NCBI RefSeq assembly: GCF_900116365.1
Contig: NZ_FPAG01000004.1
Location: 1 to 64,000, forward strand
DNA: 64,000 nucleotides
From: Zhouia amylolytica
GTDB taxonomy: Bacteria; Bacteroidota; Bacteroidia; Flavobacteriales; Flavobacteriaceae
Direction: 5' to 3'
Positions 1 through 8,328 of the stretch are shown here, piece by piece. The position numbers and the translations under genes were made by a program. Position 1 is the stretch's first letter. Each line of letters starts with the position of its first letter. Below the pieces are notes generated by a model. That model saw nothing but the letters and a program-made list of their open reading frames with translations, made no database searches and was not told the origin of the DNA.

Positions 1-52
1 GAATGAAAAAGTCGTACAGGCCGCACTCCACTGTATTCCGTTTACGATGACG
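1..52. repeat. Right end of 104-bp palindromic repeat (module D), cut by window start
   Basis: This matches the last ~50 bases of the module D copies described at 1641-1744. It contains the CCGCACT box and the terminal CGATGACG, followed by the usual GGTTTGTTTGC tail. Confidence 0.75.
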
Positions 53-104
53 GTTTGTTTGCGGTGGATTTGAATTAAGTTAAAAGATGTTGATGGGAGT
101 GTAC

Positions 105-213
105 CCCCGTCGGCAGTATATATGAATTGAATCCGTTAAAAATGGTCGAAGCCTTGGAGACCATTTAGGATAAAATTCATGGTTTTGCGATAGCAAAAAT
201 ACCTCTCGACGGG
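105..213. repeat. 109-bp structured intergenic element, copy A1
   Basis: One of three copies of identical length (also 12132-12240 and 25011-25119). Nested inverted repeats are visible: outer CCCGTCG/CGACGGG, then ATGAATT..ATCC/GGAT..AATTCAT, an inner hairpin AAATGGTC/GACCATTT, and a side hairpin TTTTGC-GATA-GCAAAA. The fold resembles a three-way junction. It is followed by a shared tail beginning with CATCCTTTCTTTTG. No coding capacity; function unknown. Confidence 0.85.
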
Positions 214-389
214 CATCCTTTCTTTTGATTCGTTTTCTTTAGGTGAATAATTGCGTAGCACATCATGAACTCCTTATAAAACAATAAGCAAATTGGTGAA
301 TAAAGAAAATGAATAAAGAATGAACATGTTATTGACATTCAGTTGGTCAATTTCTAATTAGGAAAAAATAACTAACCCTGGTTCAATAG

Positions 390-410
390 ATTCCGCAAAA
401 AGTACGGAAT
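390..410. repeat. 21-bp palindromic repeat (module B)
   Basis: ATTCCGCA-N5-TACGGAAT followed by GACC. It belongs to a family of 21-bp units in the window, usually preceded by TCAATAG and followed by GACA. Confidence 0.75.
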
Positions 411-426
411 GACCATCAGTACATAA

Positions 427-469
427 AACAATTTCTCCCCTTTAGGGGTGCAGGGGTAAGAAATTGTAT
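427..469. repeat. ~40-bp hairpin repeat (module C)
   Basis: AACAATTTC..CCCCTTTAGGGG..GAAATTGT: outer arms AACAATTTC/GAAATTGTT enclose a CCCCttta GGGG stem. It lies just downstream of a module B copy, as every other C copy does. Confidence 0.75.
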
Positions 470-473
470 TACC

Positions 474-522
474 ACATTTCGAGCCTTGCGCTGGCAGGGC
501 GTGGCAATCTCTTTATAAGGAT
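474..522. repeat. Degenerate left half of module D
   Basis: Matches the left half of the 104-bp repeat (CGAGCCTTGCGCT..GGCGTGGCAATCTCTT) and then diverges, so this is a truncated or decayed copy. Confidence 0.6.
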
Positions 523-595
523 TCACCTACCTCCAAAAAATCTCCATCTATAAAGCTAGACGAACCAAAGGTCTGTTAATCCATACATAGAAAAC

Positions 596-748
596 CGCCC
601 TAGGCTGTGGCAGGCTGGGACCCGCTATTTGCAGAACACGTGAAATTATCTGCTGTTTGAAGCAAAGTGCCGAGTTCAGATAATTTAGTGTTCAAAAAAC
701 TAGCGGGTAGCCGAACAGCTAAGGCTAGCGTTTTTTGATTCTTTTTTT
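596..748. repeat. 153-bp structured element, copy E1
   Basis: Near-identical (3 mismatches by eye) to 11640-11792, with the same length. Pairing arms are visible: CGCCCTAGGCTGT with ACAGCTAAGGCTAGCG, CCCGCTA with TAGCGGG, and AAATTATCTG with CAGATAATTT. It ends in GCGTTTTTTGATTCTTTTTTT, which looks like a terminator tail, so a small structured RNA is possible. No ORF is supported. Confidence 0.8.
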
Positions 749-893
749 ATTCATGTAATAATTACTGTTTTATATGGTATTCATGAATGCAAAGCATTTG
801 GCAATGCAAAAAAGAATAAAGACGAAACATGCTTTTTCATTCAGTTCGATAATTTCCAATCAGAAAAAAACAGATTTAATCTCGGATCAATAG

Positions 894-914
894 ATTCCGC
901 AATAAGTGAGGAAT
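894..914. repeat. 21-bp palindromic repeat (module B)
   Basis: ATTCCGCAATAAGTGAGGAAT followed by GACA; one arm carries a substitution. Confidence 0.7.
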
Positions 915-1007
915 GACAGGAAGAATAAAAACCCTTTATCCCTTAATACAATAACAGTTTATATCTTCTTCAAGATTAAATCATAAAATAATCTTGTTAA
1001 GATTCAT

Positions 1008-1553
1008 TTATTCTTCCTCTAAAACCACCTTCACAAAGTCATAATCTGTTGCATAAGGAAAAAGCTCACTCATTGTAGTGTAGTATGCTCCTATGAATTT
1101 ATTGGAATCAACTAAGTTTTGGGTATAAAGATTTATGGTATCCCCATTGCACATAATTCGCATACGCTCACGATCCTGATCGTTAACAGGGTTGAATCGA
1201 TTCGTGTTTTCAGTCAAAAATGAGCTGAGGTTCCACCGGACACTCGATTTAGAATGTTGGGTTTCGAGTGTCACTTTAGCCGGATTATCAGTATCCCTGA
1301 TCTCCATGCTATAATGAAGTACACTGTCTTTTTGGGTAATGGTAAGCCGCTCATATCGTTCTGAAGTACAAACCGACAAATCGGTTTCCACGATTAGGGT
1401 GTCTAAATGCGTTAGTTTGGCATTCAGGTCATTATAATCATTTTGTAAACTAAAATCAGAAGTGGGAGCACTTTTTTCAGGAGATGCTGGATCTGACGAA
1501 CAACTAACGAAAATAACGATTAGTATCGTTACAATGAGGTGGTGCAGTTTCAT
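1008..1553 (-). CDS. Hypothetical lipoprotein
   Basis: A 181-residue protein I do not recognise. The N-terminus is a lipoprotein signal: a short basic start, a hydrophobic run and a lipobox ending in Cys18 followed by Ser-Ser-Asp, which fits export to the outer envelope in Flavobacteriia. The mature part is polar, without membrane segments or a motif I can name. It is an orphan: both flanks are repeat-filled intergenic DNA, and it has no operon partner. Start chosen at the only ATG that gives a complete signal peptide. Confidence 0.7.
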   Translation of the reverse strand: MKLHHLIVTILIVIFVSCSSDPASPEKSAPTSDFSLQNDYNDLNAKLTHLDTLIVETDLSVCTSERYERLTITQKDSVLHYSMEIRDTDNPAKVTLETQHSKSSVRWNLSSFLTENTNRFNPVNDQDRERMRIMCNGDTINLYTQNLVDSNKFIGAYYTTMSELFPYATDYDFVKVVLEEE

Positions 1554-1848
1554 GATGGCGGTATTGTAAAAAAATAATATTTTTTATGCCACAAATACAA
1601 TGCCATAATGAATGTTCGGTTTTTCAATTGTTTTCGGCAACGTCATTGCGAGTCTTGCGCTAGTAAGGCGTGGCAATCTCTTCAATAATAGTTACTAGCT
1701 TCCAAAAGATCGCCGCACTTCACTTTGTTCCATTCGCGATGACGGTTTGTTTGCAGAGGTTTTGAATTAAGGTGTAAAATTAAGTCGCCATAGGGTTTGG
1801 AAGTGGGGACCCATTCATTGAGAGTAGGATAATAACAAAATCTTCAAA
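1554..1848. other. Intergenic region with one full module D repeat
   Basis: No gene seen. It holds the 104-bp repeat at 1641-1744 and a tail with CGCCATAGGGTTTGG at about 1786-1800, shared with 24945-24959 and vaguely like the start of module E. Confidence 0.7.
1641..1744. repeat. 104-bp palindromic repeat (module D)
   Basis: Full copy. Outer arms CGTCATTGCGA/TCGCGATGACG and inner arms GGCAATCT/AGATCGCC are inverted, so the unit can fold into a long hairpin. It resembles the ATTGCGAG..GCAATCT..AGAT(T/C)GCC..GATGACG repeats scattered in many bacterial genomes. Other full copies of exactly this length are at 11506, 11976, 24800 and 25498. Confidence 0.85.
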
Positions 1849-3162
1849 CTAAATCCCCACATTCTCAATAAACCCCAATAACTCTTCCACTACCTCGGGG
1901 TGCTGATCAGCAACGTTGTGGGCTTCCCCTATATCTGTTTCCAGATCGTATAACGATAATTCAAAGGATCCCTGTTTTTGTTGATTCCAACCAATCGATT
2001 TTTTGATATGTAGTTTCCATTTCCCATACCGTACCGCTTCCAAATCACCATTACGGGCATAGTAATAAAAAGGAATTTCTTCCAGGTTCGTTGTGGCAGG
2101 AGATCTTAAAAAATCACTGAGGTTTCGACCATCTATAACCGATCCTTCCGGGATGGACGCTCTTGTTAGTGCCGCAAGGGTAGGGAAGAGATCCAAAGTA
2201 GAGATCATCTCATCGCTGACGGTGTTTTCAGGAATTTTACCAGGCCATGTTATAATACCCGGAACACGCTGCCCACCTTCCCAGGTTTGTGCTTTTTTCC
2301 CTCGTAGTGGTTGTGCAGAACCTACCTGCGGACCGTTATCAGAGGTGAAGATAAAAATGGTGTTATCATATAGCTTCTCTGATTTTAAAGCTTTAACAAT
2401 TTCACCCACGCTCCAGTCTAATTCCATGATTACGTCTCCATAAAGTCCTAGTTCACTTTTCCCGGCGAAGGCAGGAGAAACATGTAAAGGAGTATGAGGC
2501 ATATTATGAGCCATATACATAAAGAAAGGCTTTTTAGCACCCCTTTCCTTGATCAATCGAACTGCTTCTTCGGTATACCTTCGGGTTAAATAATCTTGGT
2601 CCGGCCCCATTTCAATAACCTCTTCATTTCTGTATAATGGCAATGGAGGCGATTGAAAATCATTGTGTTTGTAGTAATGGTTATCCATATCATTGGAGTA
2701 GGGAACTCCAAAAAATTCATCAAATCCCTGGTTATAAGGCATGAATTCCTTTTTATGTCCCAAATGCCATTTTCCAACGCACCAGGTGGCATAGCCGCTA
2801 TCTCCAAGTATCTCAGCCATAGTGTACTCTTCAGGGGAAAGCCCATGCTCGGAAAAAGGGAAGATAACCGCTTCATGAAGGTTGCTTCGCTTTGGATATC
2901 GACCCGTCAATAGAGCCGCTCTGGAAGGAGTACATACCGTTGCCGGTACATAAAAATTGGTGAGTTTAAGTCCTTCAGCAGCCAGCTTATCCACATGTGG
3001 GGTTTCAAAACCTGTTGCCCCATAACAGCCCAGATCAGCATAGCCCTGATCGTCGGTGAAAAAGATAATGATGTTAGGACGATCATCGGTTGCCTGAGCA
3101 CAAGAATAGAAGGAGAACAGGGATAGAACACCCAACACATATTTTAATAAAGGAACTTTCAT
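1849..3162 (-). CDS. S1-family sulfatase, exported
   Basis: Formylglycine-dependent sulfatase that should hydrolyse sulfate esters of carbohydrates. The signature CTPSR places the Cys converted to formylglycine at residue 77. The metal-binding Asp-Asp near residues 37-38 (FFTDDQG), the KWHLG motif, an HNMPHTPLH segment and TSDNGP are all present, so the active site looks complete. The N-terminus is a signal peptide with a probable lipobox (Cys21), suggesting periplasmic or surface lipoprotein location. At 437 residues it is close to normal length. It is the last gene of the minus-strand operon starting with the symporter at 10154, separated from the FAD oxidoreductase by 80 bases. The substrate cannot be read from the sequence. 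Confidence 0.92.
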   Translation of the reverse strand: MKVPLLKYVLGVLSLFSFYSCAQATDDRPNIIIFFTDDQGYADLGCYGATGFETPHVDKLAAEGLKLTNFYVPATVCTPSRAALLTGRYPKRSNLHEAVIFPFSEHGLSPEEYTMAEILGDSGYATWCVGKWHLGHKKEFMPYNQGFDEFFGVPYSNDMDNHYYKHNDFQSPPLPLYRNEEVIEMGPDQDYLTRRYTEEAVRLIKERGAKKPFFMYMAHNMPHTPLHVSPAFAGKSELGLYGDVIMELDWSVGEIVKALKSEKLYDNTIFIFTSDNGPQVGSAQPLRGKKAQTWEGGQRVPGIITWPGKIPENTVSDEMISTLDLFPTLAALTRASIPEGSVIDGRNLSDFLRSPATTNLEEIPFYYYARNGDLEAVRYGKWKLHIKKSIGWNQQKQGSFELSLYDLETDIGEAHNVADQHPEVVEELLGFIENVGI

Positions 3163-3242
3163 AAACGTTTTTATTTGGAGAGGTCTTTCTCAATTGCTGG
3201 ATTAAATATAAGGTTTCCACGAAGATTATTTTTAGCTTTTGA

Positions 3243-5096
3243 TCAATCCCTCAAAACCTTCCCCTCCAGGGAAATCTCTATGTCAAATGGCGACAGGACC
3301 TTGTCCAGTAATATGCTAACCGACCTTCGGTTCAGAGCTGCATCCTCCGAATAGTCTTGCTCGATCTCCCAGTCGTTCCATTGAGATTGAAGTTCTGTCA
3401 GACTAACTTCCTTCCCCAAAGCTTTGAACAGGTTCGTAAGAAATGCTATTTTCACACCCTGTCCGGAAGCATCTATTTTTTCCAGTTCCGGATAGTATGC
3501 CAACAGTCCTTGTTTTAACTCGTATTCCGATACCATACGGTCCGGATAAAAGAACGTCTGGTTTGCCCATTTATAAGGAATTCCATAGCCTTTTAATATG
3601 CCCATTGCCCCAATTCGTTGTATAGATTCGAATGCAGCATCTTCAGGTGAAACATCTATAAAAGGCATAAGGTAGGCCTTACCCCTTAAAAGCATGTTCT
3701 GAACCTCTCGTACCGATACATCTCCAACATCTTGCTTGTTTTTAATGACAGTGGCAGCGATCGCCCCGGCTGCCTGTCCAATTCCTAGTACAACCGGTTG
3801 TAAACGGGTAGTGCCGTTGACAATATTAGACACGCTGATGTTTTTATCTGCAACCAGGAAGTTTTCAGTGTTCTCAGGGATCAACACCCCCATAGGAATG
3901 TTGTAACTCGGAATTCGGATGTTGATAAATGCGATCTCCGGAGCATCCTCATTTTTATCGTGATGGTGATCGATCGGGTAGTCTCCAACAGCTACCCCTG
4001 TTCTGTACAGGGTATAGTCATAGGGCTGCTCCAAATGATTAACCGTTAAAAATACTTTCCCCTTAGCTCTGCGTCCCTCCCTGTGATAGGGAATAAAAGG
4101 AAGTTGATCCTTCGTTGGAAACTCCTCTGCAAGACGCAAATGCTGAAACCCTAATTCATTCTGAATATAATAGATAAAGCCCAAGGTAAAAGCTTTAGCC
4201 TTTTTCAATTCCTCCAGGAACTCCTTTTCGGAGAGTTCAGCCCAGTTGATGTAGTAATCATTACCACAGTTGGGCCAATTGATCATGTATTTATTGTTAG
4301 GTAATTTCCCATAATTCAGCATTTGCTCACAATCAGAAACCTTTCCGAACATTTCATCTTTTTTCCTTTTACAAGCACAGGCATAGTTTTCCGGATCATA
4401 TCCTTTGGGTTTTTTAACCAACCCCTTTTTACGTCGTTGCCTCGTTGGATCTGAAGAAACATCTTCCAAAATGGCCACATAGGTCAGGTCTTGAATGATA
4501 TCATTAGCAACAGCCGGTGCTTCATCCTCTCCGGTATCAGATTTGGCATCCATTCCGAATCGGAAATCTGCGCCAACCAGAGGTAGTAATTCGCCTGTTT
4601 CAGTAGCATCAATGAGAACGGTAGCTATAGTAGAATGTAGCTTTCCACCCTTTTTAAAGGTCACCTTCCATTTGCCTTGTTCATAACTTACAGATTCTAA
4701 AGACGCATTGAATTCGATCCGTAGGTTCTGATGCTTGACCATACCTCTTAAGATTCGCTCTCCAACAGCAGGTTCAAACAAGGTATGACTTACCCAGCCT
4801 GTTGCCAGGGCCCCGGCACTGCCATAATGTTTGCGTAACTCCTCTCTGAACTCTCCCCAAATACCGGAAGGCAATTCGTGATTTCCGTCTATGGCAGAAA
4901 CGCCGGCTGCTGTTAGCATTCCGCCTAGCCAGGGTGTGGCTTCAATAATCTGAACCTGGGCACCACTGCGCGCTGCCTGGATGCCTGCAGCTGTACCTCC
5001 GGCACCGCCACCAACAATCAATACATCAACTTTATTCTGACTCATGGCATGACCGTGAATCAAAAACAAAACAGAAAGGAAGACTAATAAACGCAT
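3243..5096 (-). CDS. Exported FAD-dependent oxidoreductase (FAD_oxidored family)
   Basis: A 617-residue protein with an N-terminal signal peptide (ending near ..HAMSQ) followed directly by a Rossmann dinucleotide motif, VGGGAGGTAAG at about residues 28-38, and a Glu-ending second strand. A late segment (…GQAAGAIAA…) closes the FAD fold. This is the FAD_oxidored type common in polysaccharide-utilisation loci. The C-terminal ~120 residues form an extra domain after the FAD fold. A CACKRKK segment in the middle is Cys-rich and could be a metal or disulfide site. It lies 3 bases downstream of the GHL10 gene, so co-transcription is near certain. Substrate unknown; a sugar or sugar-lactone oxidation role is a guess. 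Confidence 0.85.
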   Translation of the reverse strand: MRLLVFLSVLFLIHGHAMSQNKVDVLIVGGGAGGTAAGIQAARSGAQVQIIEATPWLGGMLTAAGVSAIDGNHELPSGIWGEFREELRKHYGSAGALATGWVSHTLFEPAVGERILRGMVKHQNLRIEFNASLESVSYEQGKWKVTFKKGGKLHSTIATVLIDATETGELLPLVGADFRFGMDAKSDTGEDEAPAVANDIIQDLTYVAILEDVSSDPTRQRRKKGLVKKPKGYDPENYACACKRKKDEMFGKVSDCEQMLNYGKLPNNKYMINWPNCGNDYYINWAELSEKEFLEELKKAKAFTLGFIYYIQNELGFQHLRLAEEFPTKDQLPFIPYHREGRRAKGKVFLTVNHLEQPYDYTLYRTGVAVGDYPIDHHHDKNEDAPEIAFINIRIPSYNIPMGVLIPENTENFLVADKNISVSNIVNGTTRLQPVVLGIGQAAGAIAATVIKNKQDVGDVSVREVQNMLLRGKAYLMPFIDVSPEDAAFESIQRIGAMGILKGYGIPYKWANQTFFYPDRMVSEYELKQGLLAYYPELEKIDASGQGVKIAFLTNLFKALGKEVSLTELQSQWNDWEIEQDYSEDAALNRRSVSILLDKVLSPFDIEISLEGKVLRD

Positions 5097-5099
5097 AAC

Positions 5100-6191
5100 T
5101 TATAGTTTTGGATAGGTGTTCTTAAAAAATAAAGGATGATCTTTAAATCCTTCGTAATAAAAAAAGACTTCATCTAGAATACCATACTTCCGATTCGTCT
5201 GAATCATCTGAGTTAAGAAATCTTCTGAGGGAATGTAATCGTCAACTTTTAATAAAACTCCCGGAATGAACTTCTCGCGATCTTTCTTGGATATAAATTC
5301 CAGGTTAGCAGTTAAAGTAGCCTCATAAGACTTAATATCATAGCGGTATACCTGTGGAATAATGGCATCGACCCAGCCTTCTTTAACCCATCTCGGCCAG
5401 TTTTGTAAATACTCTTCTTTGCTCCACGGAAAAATGCTTGGTGCCATCGTAACCAATACATTTGAATCAATCGCCTTTACCGTTTCATATACTTTTTTTG
5501 CAAACAGATCAAGCTTTCTGGCCCGCCAGTCAATCCAGGCTGCATCCTTGTAATCAGATGGAGGTAAAGCTCCTGCATGTTCTTTTTGATACAAGGAAAT
5601 GGTATAAGCGTCATAGCCCGCAGTAGAAGGGTTGGCAGGAAGACGGTCGTCTCCCTGAATCCCGTCAATATCATAATTGTTCACCACCTCAACGATCAAT
5701 GATAACAAAAAGTCTTGCACCTCAGGGTCGAAAGCATTCATCCATTGAAACCCGTTTTTCGATACCAATTCCCCCTTATGATCAATAGCACGCCATAGAG
5801 GCTTGGCTCGTAATATATGGCCTCCGTCTTCTTTCTTATAACTGCTGGAAAACCCGAATTCAAACCAGGCATGTACCTTGATCCCCTCGCGATGAGCCAC
5901 AGTTATCAACTCTTTTAAAAAGTCCCGCTCTGCAAATCTAGGCATGACTTTTACCCCAAATGTCTCCTGCATTACCTCGCTGGGGTAAAGCGTATGTCCA
6001 CGGTTCCAAACCACCACATAGATATGATCGATGCCATAGGCTTTACAATTACTGACCGCTGTTTCAATTCCTTCCCGGCTATCGAGAGCTTCGCTTCTAA
6101 CATTGGTGAGCCATACCCCTTTTTGCGATTGCGAAAAGACAGCCGTAATTCCCAGGAAGAACAATAATAATGCTAGCTGAAGGTGTTTCAT
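5100..6191 (-). CDS. GHL10-type glycoside hydrolase-like protein, exported
   Basis: A 363-residue protein with a signal peptide (cleavage near ..AVFSQ) and the start typical of the glycosyl-hydrolase-like 10 family: QKGVWLTNV, then a predicted TIM barrel with KVHAWFEF, DIDGIQGDD and VTMAPS strands. The paired acidic residues in GIQGDD and the HAWFEF Glu are plausible catalytic positions. The family contains demonstrated glycosidases, but this member's substrate is unknown. It sits between the epimerase (14-base gap) and the FAD oxidoreductase (3-base gap). Confidence 0.82.
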   Translation of the reverse strand: MKHLQLALLLFFLGITAVFSQSQKGVWLTNVRSEALDSREGIETAVSNCKAYGIDHIYVVVWNRGHTLYPSEVMQETFGVKVMPRFAERDFLKELITVAHREGIKVHAWFEFGFSSSYKKEDGGHILRAKPLWRAIDHKGELVSKNGFQWMNAFDPEVQDFLLSLIVEVVNNYDIDGIQGDDRLPANPSTAGYDAYTISLYQKEHAGALPPSDYKDAAWIDWRARKLDLFAKKVYETVKAIDSNVLVTMAPSIFPWSKEEYLQNWPRWVKEGWVDAIIPQVYRYDIKSYEATLTANLEFISKKDREKFIPGVLLKVDDYIPSEDFLTQMIQTNRKYGILDEVFFYYEGFKDHPLFFKNTYPKL

Positions 6192-6205
6192 AGCGTAAAG
6201 GATAT

Positions 6206-7357
6206 TTATGATTGTAAAGTTTTAGCTATTTGTAATAAGGCTCTCGGTACGTGAAAGCATCCTTTCCATTTGCCACCTTTTAACGGTAAATATACTTGCC
6301 CTTGCCTGTTTAAATACCCGAACCATTCGCCTCCCTTTGGGTCTCTGAAATGATTCCAGGTATATTCATGTACTTTTTCAAACCATGCTTTTGACGCTGG
6401 ATTCTGTGTGGCGGCATAAGATTTAGCCAATGCTACCAGCGTTTCTAAATGTACCCACCAAAGTTTTTGATCCCATTCCAATTGCTGGGGTGGATGTCCC
6501 TGGGCGTCCAGAAAATAAAAAATACCTCCATAGGTCTCATCCCATCCATGCGCTAATTGTTGCAGCATGATTTTTTCAGCCCTGAGGATCAATGTCTGGT
6601 TGTTTTTCCTGCGTCCTAAATCCATTAAAAACCACATAGACTCAATCGCATGCCCCGGATTTAACAGGCGTCCTTCAAAACTATCATGAAGCGCTCCTTC
6701 GGAAGTAATGTTTTCATAAACCAGGCCTGTATCCTTATCGTAAAATTGATTCAATATCAAGTCTGCCAGCCCATCCGTCAATTCATCAACCTGGTTTTTA
6801 TCTAACAGATGTTCCAGTTCTAAAGAGAGGTTGCACAAGATCATCGGGAGTGCAAAATTCTGTAAGTTGCGAGTTCCCGGATATAATTTATTGTAGCGTC
6901 CCTTCGGATTATCTCTTCTTTTTAAAATATTTTGGAAAGTGTCTAACGCTATTTGGGCATAAGCTTCTTGTCGATCGATTTTGTAAAAACTTCCAAAAGC
7001 CATTGCTGCAAAACAATCAGAAAAGATATTATAAGGCTGCACCAGTGGCGCCCCTGTTTTGGTTAAAGAAAAATACCAGTTACCATCTTCATCGCGCCCG
7101 TGTTTTTCCATAAATTCAATACCCCTTCTGGCCATATCTTTCCAGGTTTCCTTAGATTCAAGCTGATTATAAAAGGTAGCGAACATCCATGCCTGACGCG
7201 CCTGAAGCCACATGAATTTATCTGTATCATAGACCTTACCCTGACGATCAAGGCAAGTAAAATAGCCTCCATATTCAGTGTCGGGAGAATATTGTTCCCA
7301 AAAAGGAATCACCTCTTTTAGAAGTTCTTGTTCATATAATGATGCATAGGTTTTCAT
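6206..7357 (-). CDS. AGE-family epimerase/isomerase (N-acylglucosamine 2-epimerase fold)
   Basis: A 383-residue cytoplasmic protein without signal peptide, close to the usual AGE length (~390). It carries the (alpha/alpha)6-barrel signatures of the N-acylglucosamine 2-epimerase superfamily: DTEYGGYFTCLDRQGK near the N-terminus, MWLQARQAWMFA, LNPGHAIESMWFL (catalytic His region), and EWFGYLNRQG near the C-terminus. The superfamily includes N-acetylglucosamine, cellobiose and mannose 2-epimerases and aldose-ketose isomerases. No NanA lyase or NanK kinase is in this operon, so a classical sialic acid route is not shown. It probably interconverts the sugar imported by the symporter two genes upstream. 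Confidence 0.88.
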   Translation of the reverse strand: MKTYASLYEQELLKEVIPFWEQYSPDTEYGGYFTCLDRQGKVYDTDKFMWLQARQAWMFATFYNQLESKETWKDMARRGIEFMEKHGRDEDGNWYFSLTKTGAPLVQPYNIFSDCFAAMAFGSFYKIDRQEAYAQIALDTFQNILKRRDNPKGRYNKLYPGTRNLQNFALPMILCNLSLELEHLLDKNQVDELTDGLADLILNQFYDKDTGLVYENITSEGALHDSFEGRLLNPGHAIESMWFLMDLGRRKNNQTLILRAEKIMLQQLAHGWDETYGGIFYFLDAQGHPPQQLEWDQKLWWVHLETLVALAKSYAATQNPASKAWFEKVHEYTWNHFRDPKGGEWFGYLNRQGQVYLPLKGGKWKGCFHVPRALLQIAKTLQS

Positions 7358-7374
7358 AATCGTTTGATCCTTGC

Positions 7375-8328
7375 TTAACCGAATAATTTAAAATGTTCCA
7401 TATAGCGGTTGTATAAGTGACCTGCTTGTAAATAAGCTGACTGCGGACTCATAAAATGAGAGAATTCGAAGGTAATCGCCTTATCACAACCCGCTCGCTG
7501 AGCAGCCTCCAGTTTCAACAGTAGTTTTTCGAATTTTATGGGCATAAACTTGATAGGCATATCCCTGTCAAACGATTCAATATTGGTCCACGAGGCTAGT
7601 CCATGTTTATCTGCAAGTTCTTTATTGATCTGTAAAAAGTCTTCCAATTCATGGAAATCGACGTGGCCATCTTGAAAGGCAACAGTATCTATAGGCCCTT
7701 TGATTCCATCAAAGATCTCATCCCACTCCGTGTAATGTGTCTCCAAAGAAACTTGTTCCTGTTTACTGAGGGCGCCTTCAGATGCCATCACCGCTTTTTT
7801 ACCGTCGATCCAGGGAGAAATAAGTACCGGGAGTCCGCCGCTTACAGCTTTACAATGCCTGCCCAGGCCGGCAATTGCATCTACAGCTCCTTTCGTTTTT
7901 CGACTTAACTCCAGGCTCAGATACCACCCTTTAAAAGCTTTATGGTGTCCGTATTTTTGATAGGCTTCTTCAATGACATAACGGTTTACATCCAGTTCGT
8001 TTAACATGTTTCCGGTGTCCCAATAGGTGCCACTGTCATAGATGCCAAAATAGAAATCCATACCATATTTGAGGGATAGTTCTAAAAACATTTCCACCAG
8101 GTCAACTGGCGGACGGTAGCATCCTTTTTTGCCGATGAGGTAATCTGATGGATAAGTTAGAAATCGCCGGTAGCCGGAGCGAATCAAAATCACAGTATCA
8201 ATTCCCATATTGGCCATATGCGCAAAGTCGGCATCCCATTCCTTGCGACCCCAGTTTTGATGAGGGATATCATGACTGATTTCATCTAAAAAGGTACCGC
8301 TTATCAATAACTGTTGTTGCTTTTTCAT
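7375..8328 (-). CDS. DUF4434 protein, probable TIM-barrel hydrolase
   Basis: Start placed at ATG 8328, giving MKKQQQLLISGTFLDEI; it overlaps the symporter stop in an ATGA arrangement, a strong sign of translational coupling. A longer reading to 8400 would run deep into the symporter gene and adds an unlikely N-terminus. The protein (317 residues) has the DUF4434 pattern: GTFLDEI..HDIPHQNWG, MGIDTVILIRSGY, YFGIYDSG, GWYLSLELS, and a late TWTNIESFD strand. The order of beta strands and acidic ends fits a glycosidase-like TIM barrel. No signal peptide is seen, so it would act in the cytoplasm on an imported sugar. Exact reaction unknown. Confidence 0.8.
   Translation of the reverse strand: MKKQQQLLISGTFLDEISHDIPHQNWGRKEWDADFAHMANMGIDTVILIRSGYRRFLTYPSDYLIGKKGCYRPPVDLVEMFLELSLKYGMDFYFGIYDSGTYWDTGNMLNELDVNRYVIEEAYQKYGHHKAFKGWYLSLELSRKTKGAVDAIAGLGRHCKAVSGGLPVLISPWIDGKKAVMASEGALSKQEQVSLETHYTEWDEIFDGIKGPIDTVAFQDGHVDFHELEDFLQINKELADKHGLASWTNIESFDRDMPIKFMPIKFEKLLLKLEAAQRAGCDKAITFEFSHFMSPQSAYLQAGHLYNRYMEHFKLFG

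Noticed and set aside
6206-7357. AGE-family protein as part of a sialic acid operon
   Set aside because: No NanA lyase, sialidase or kinase accompanies it, so only the superfamily is claimed.
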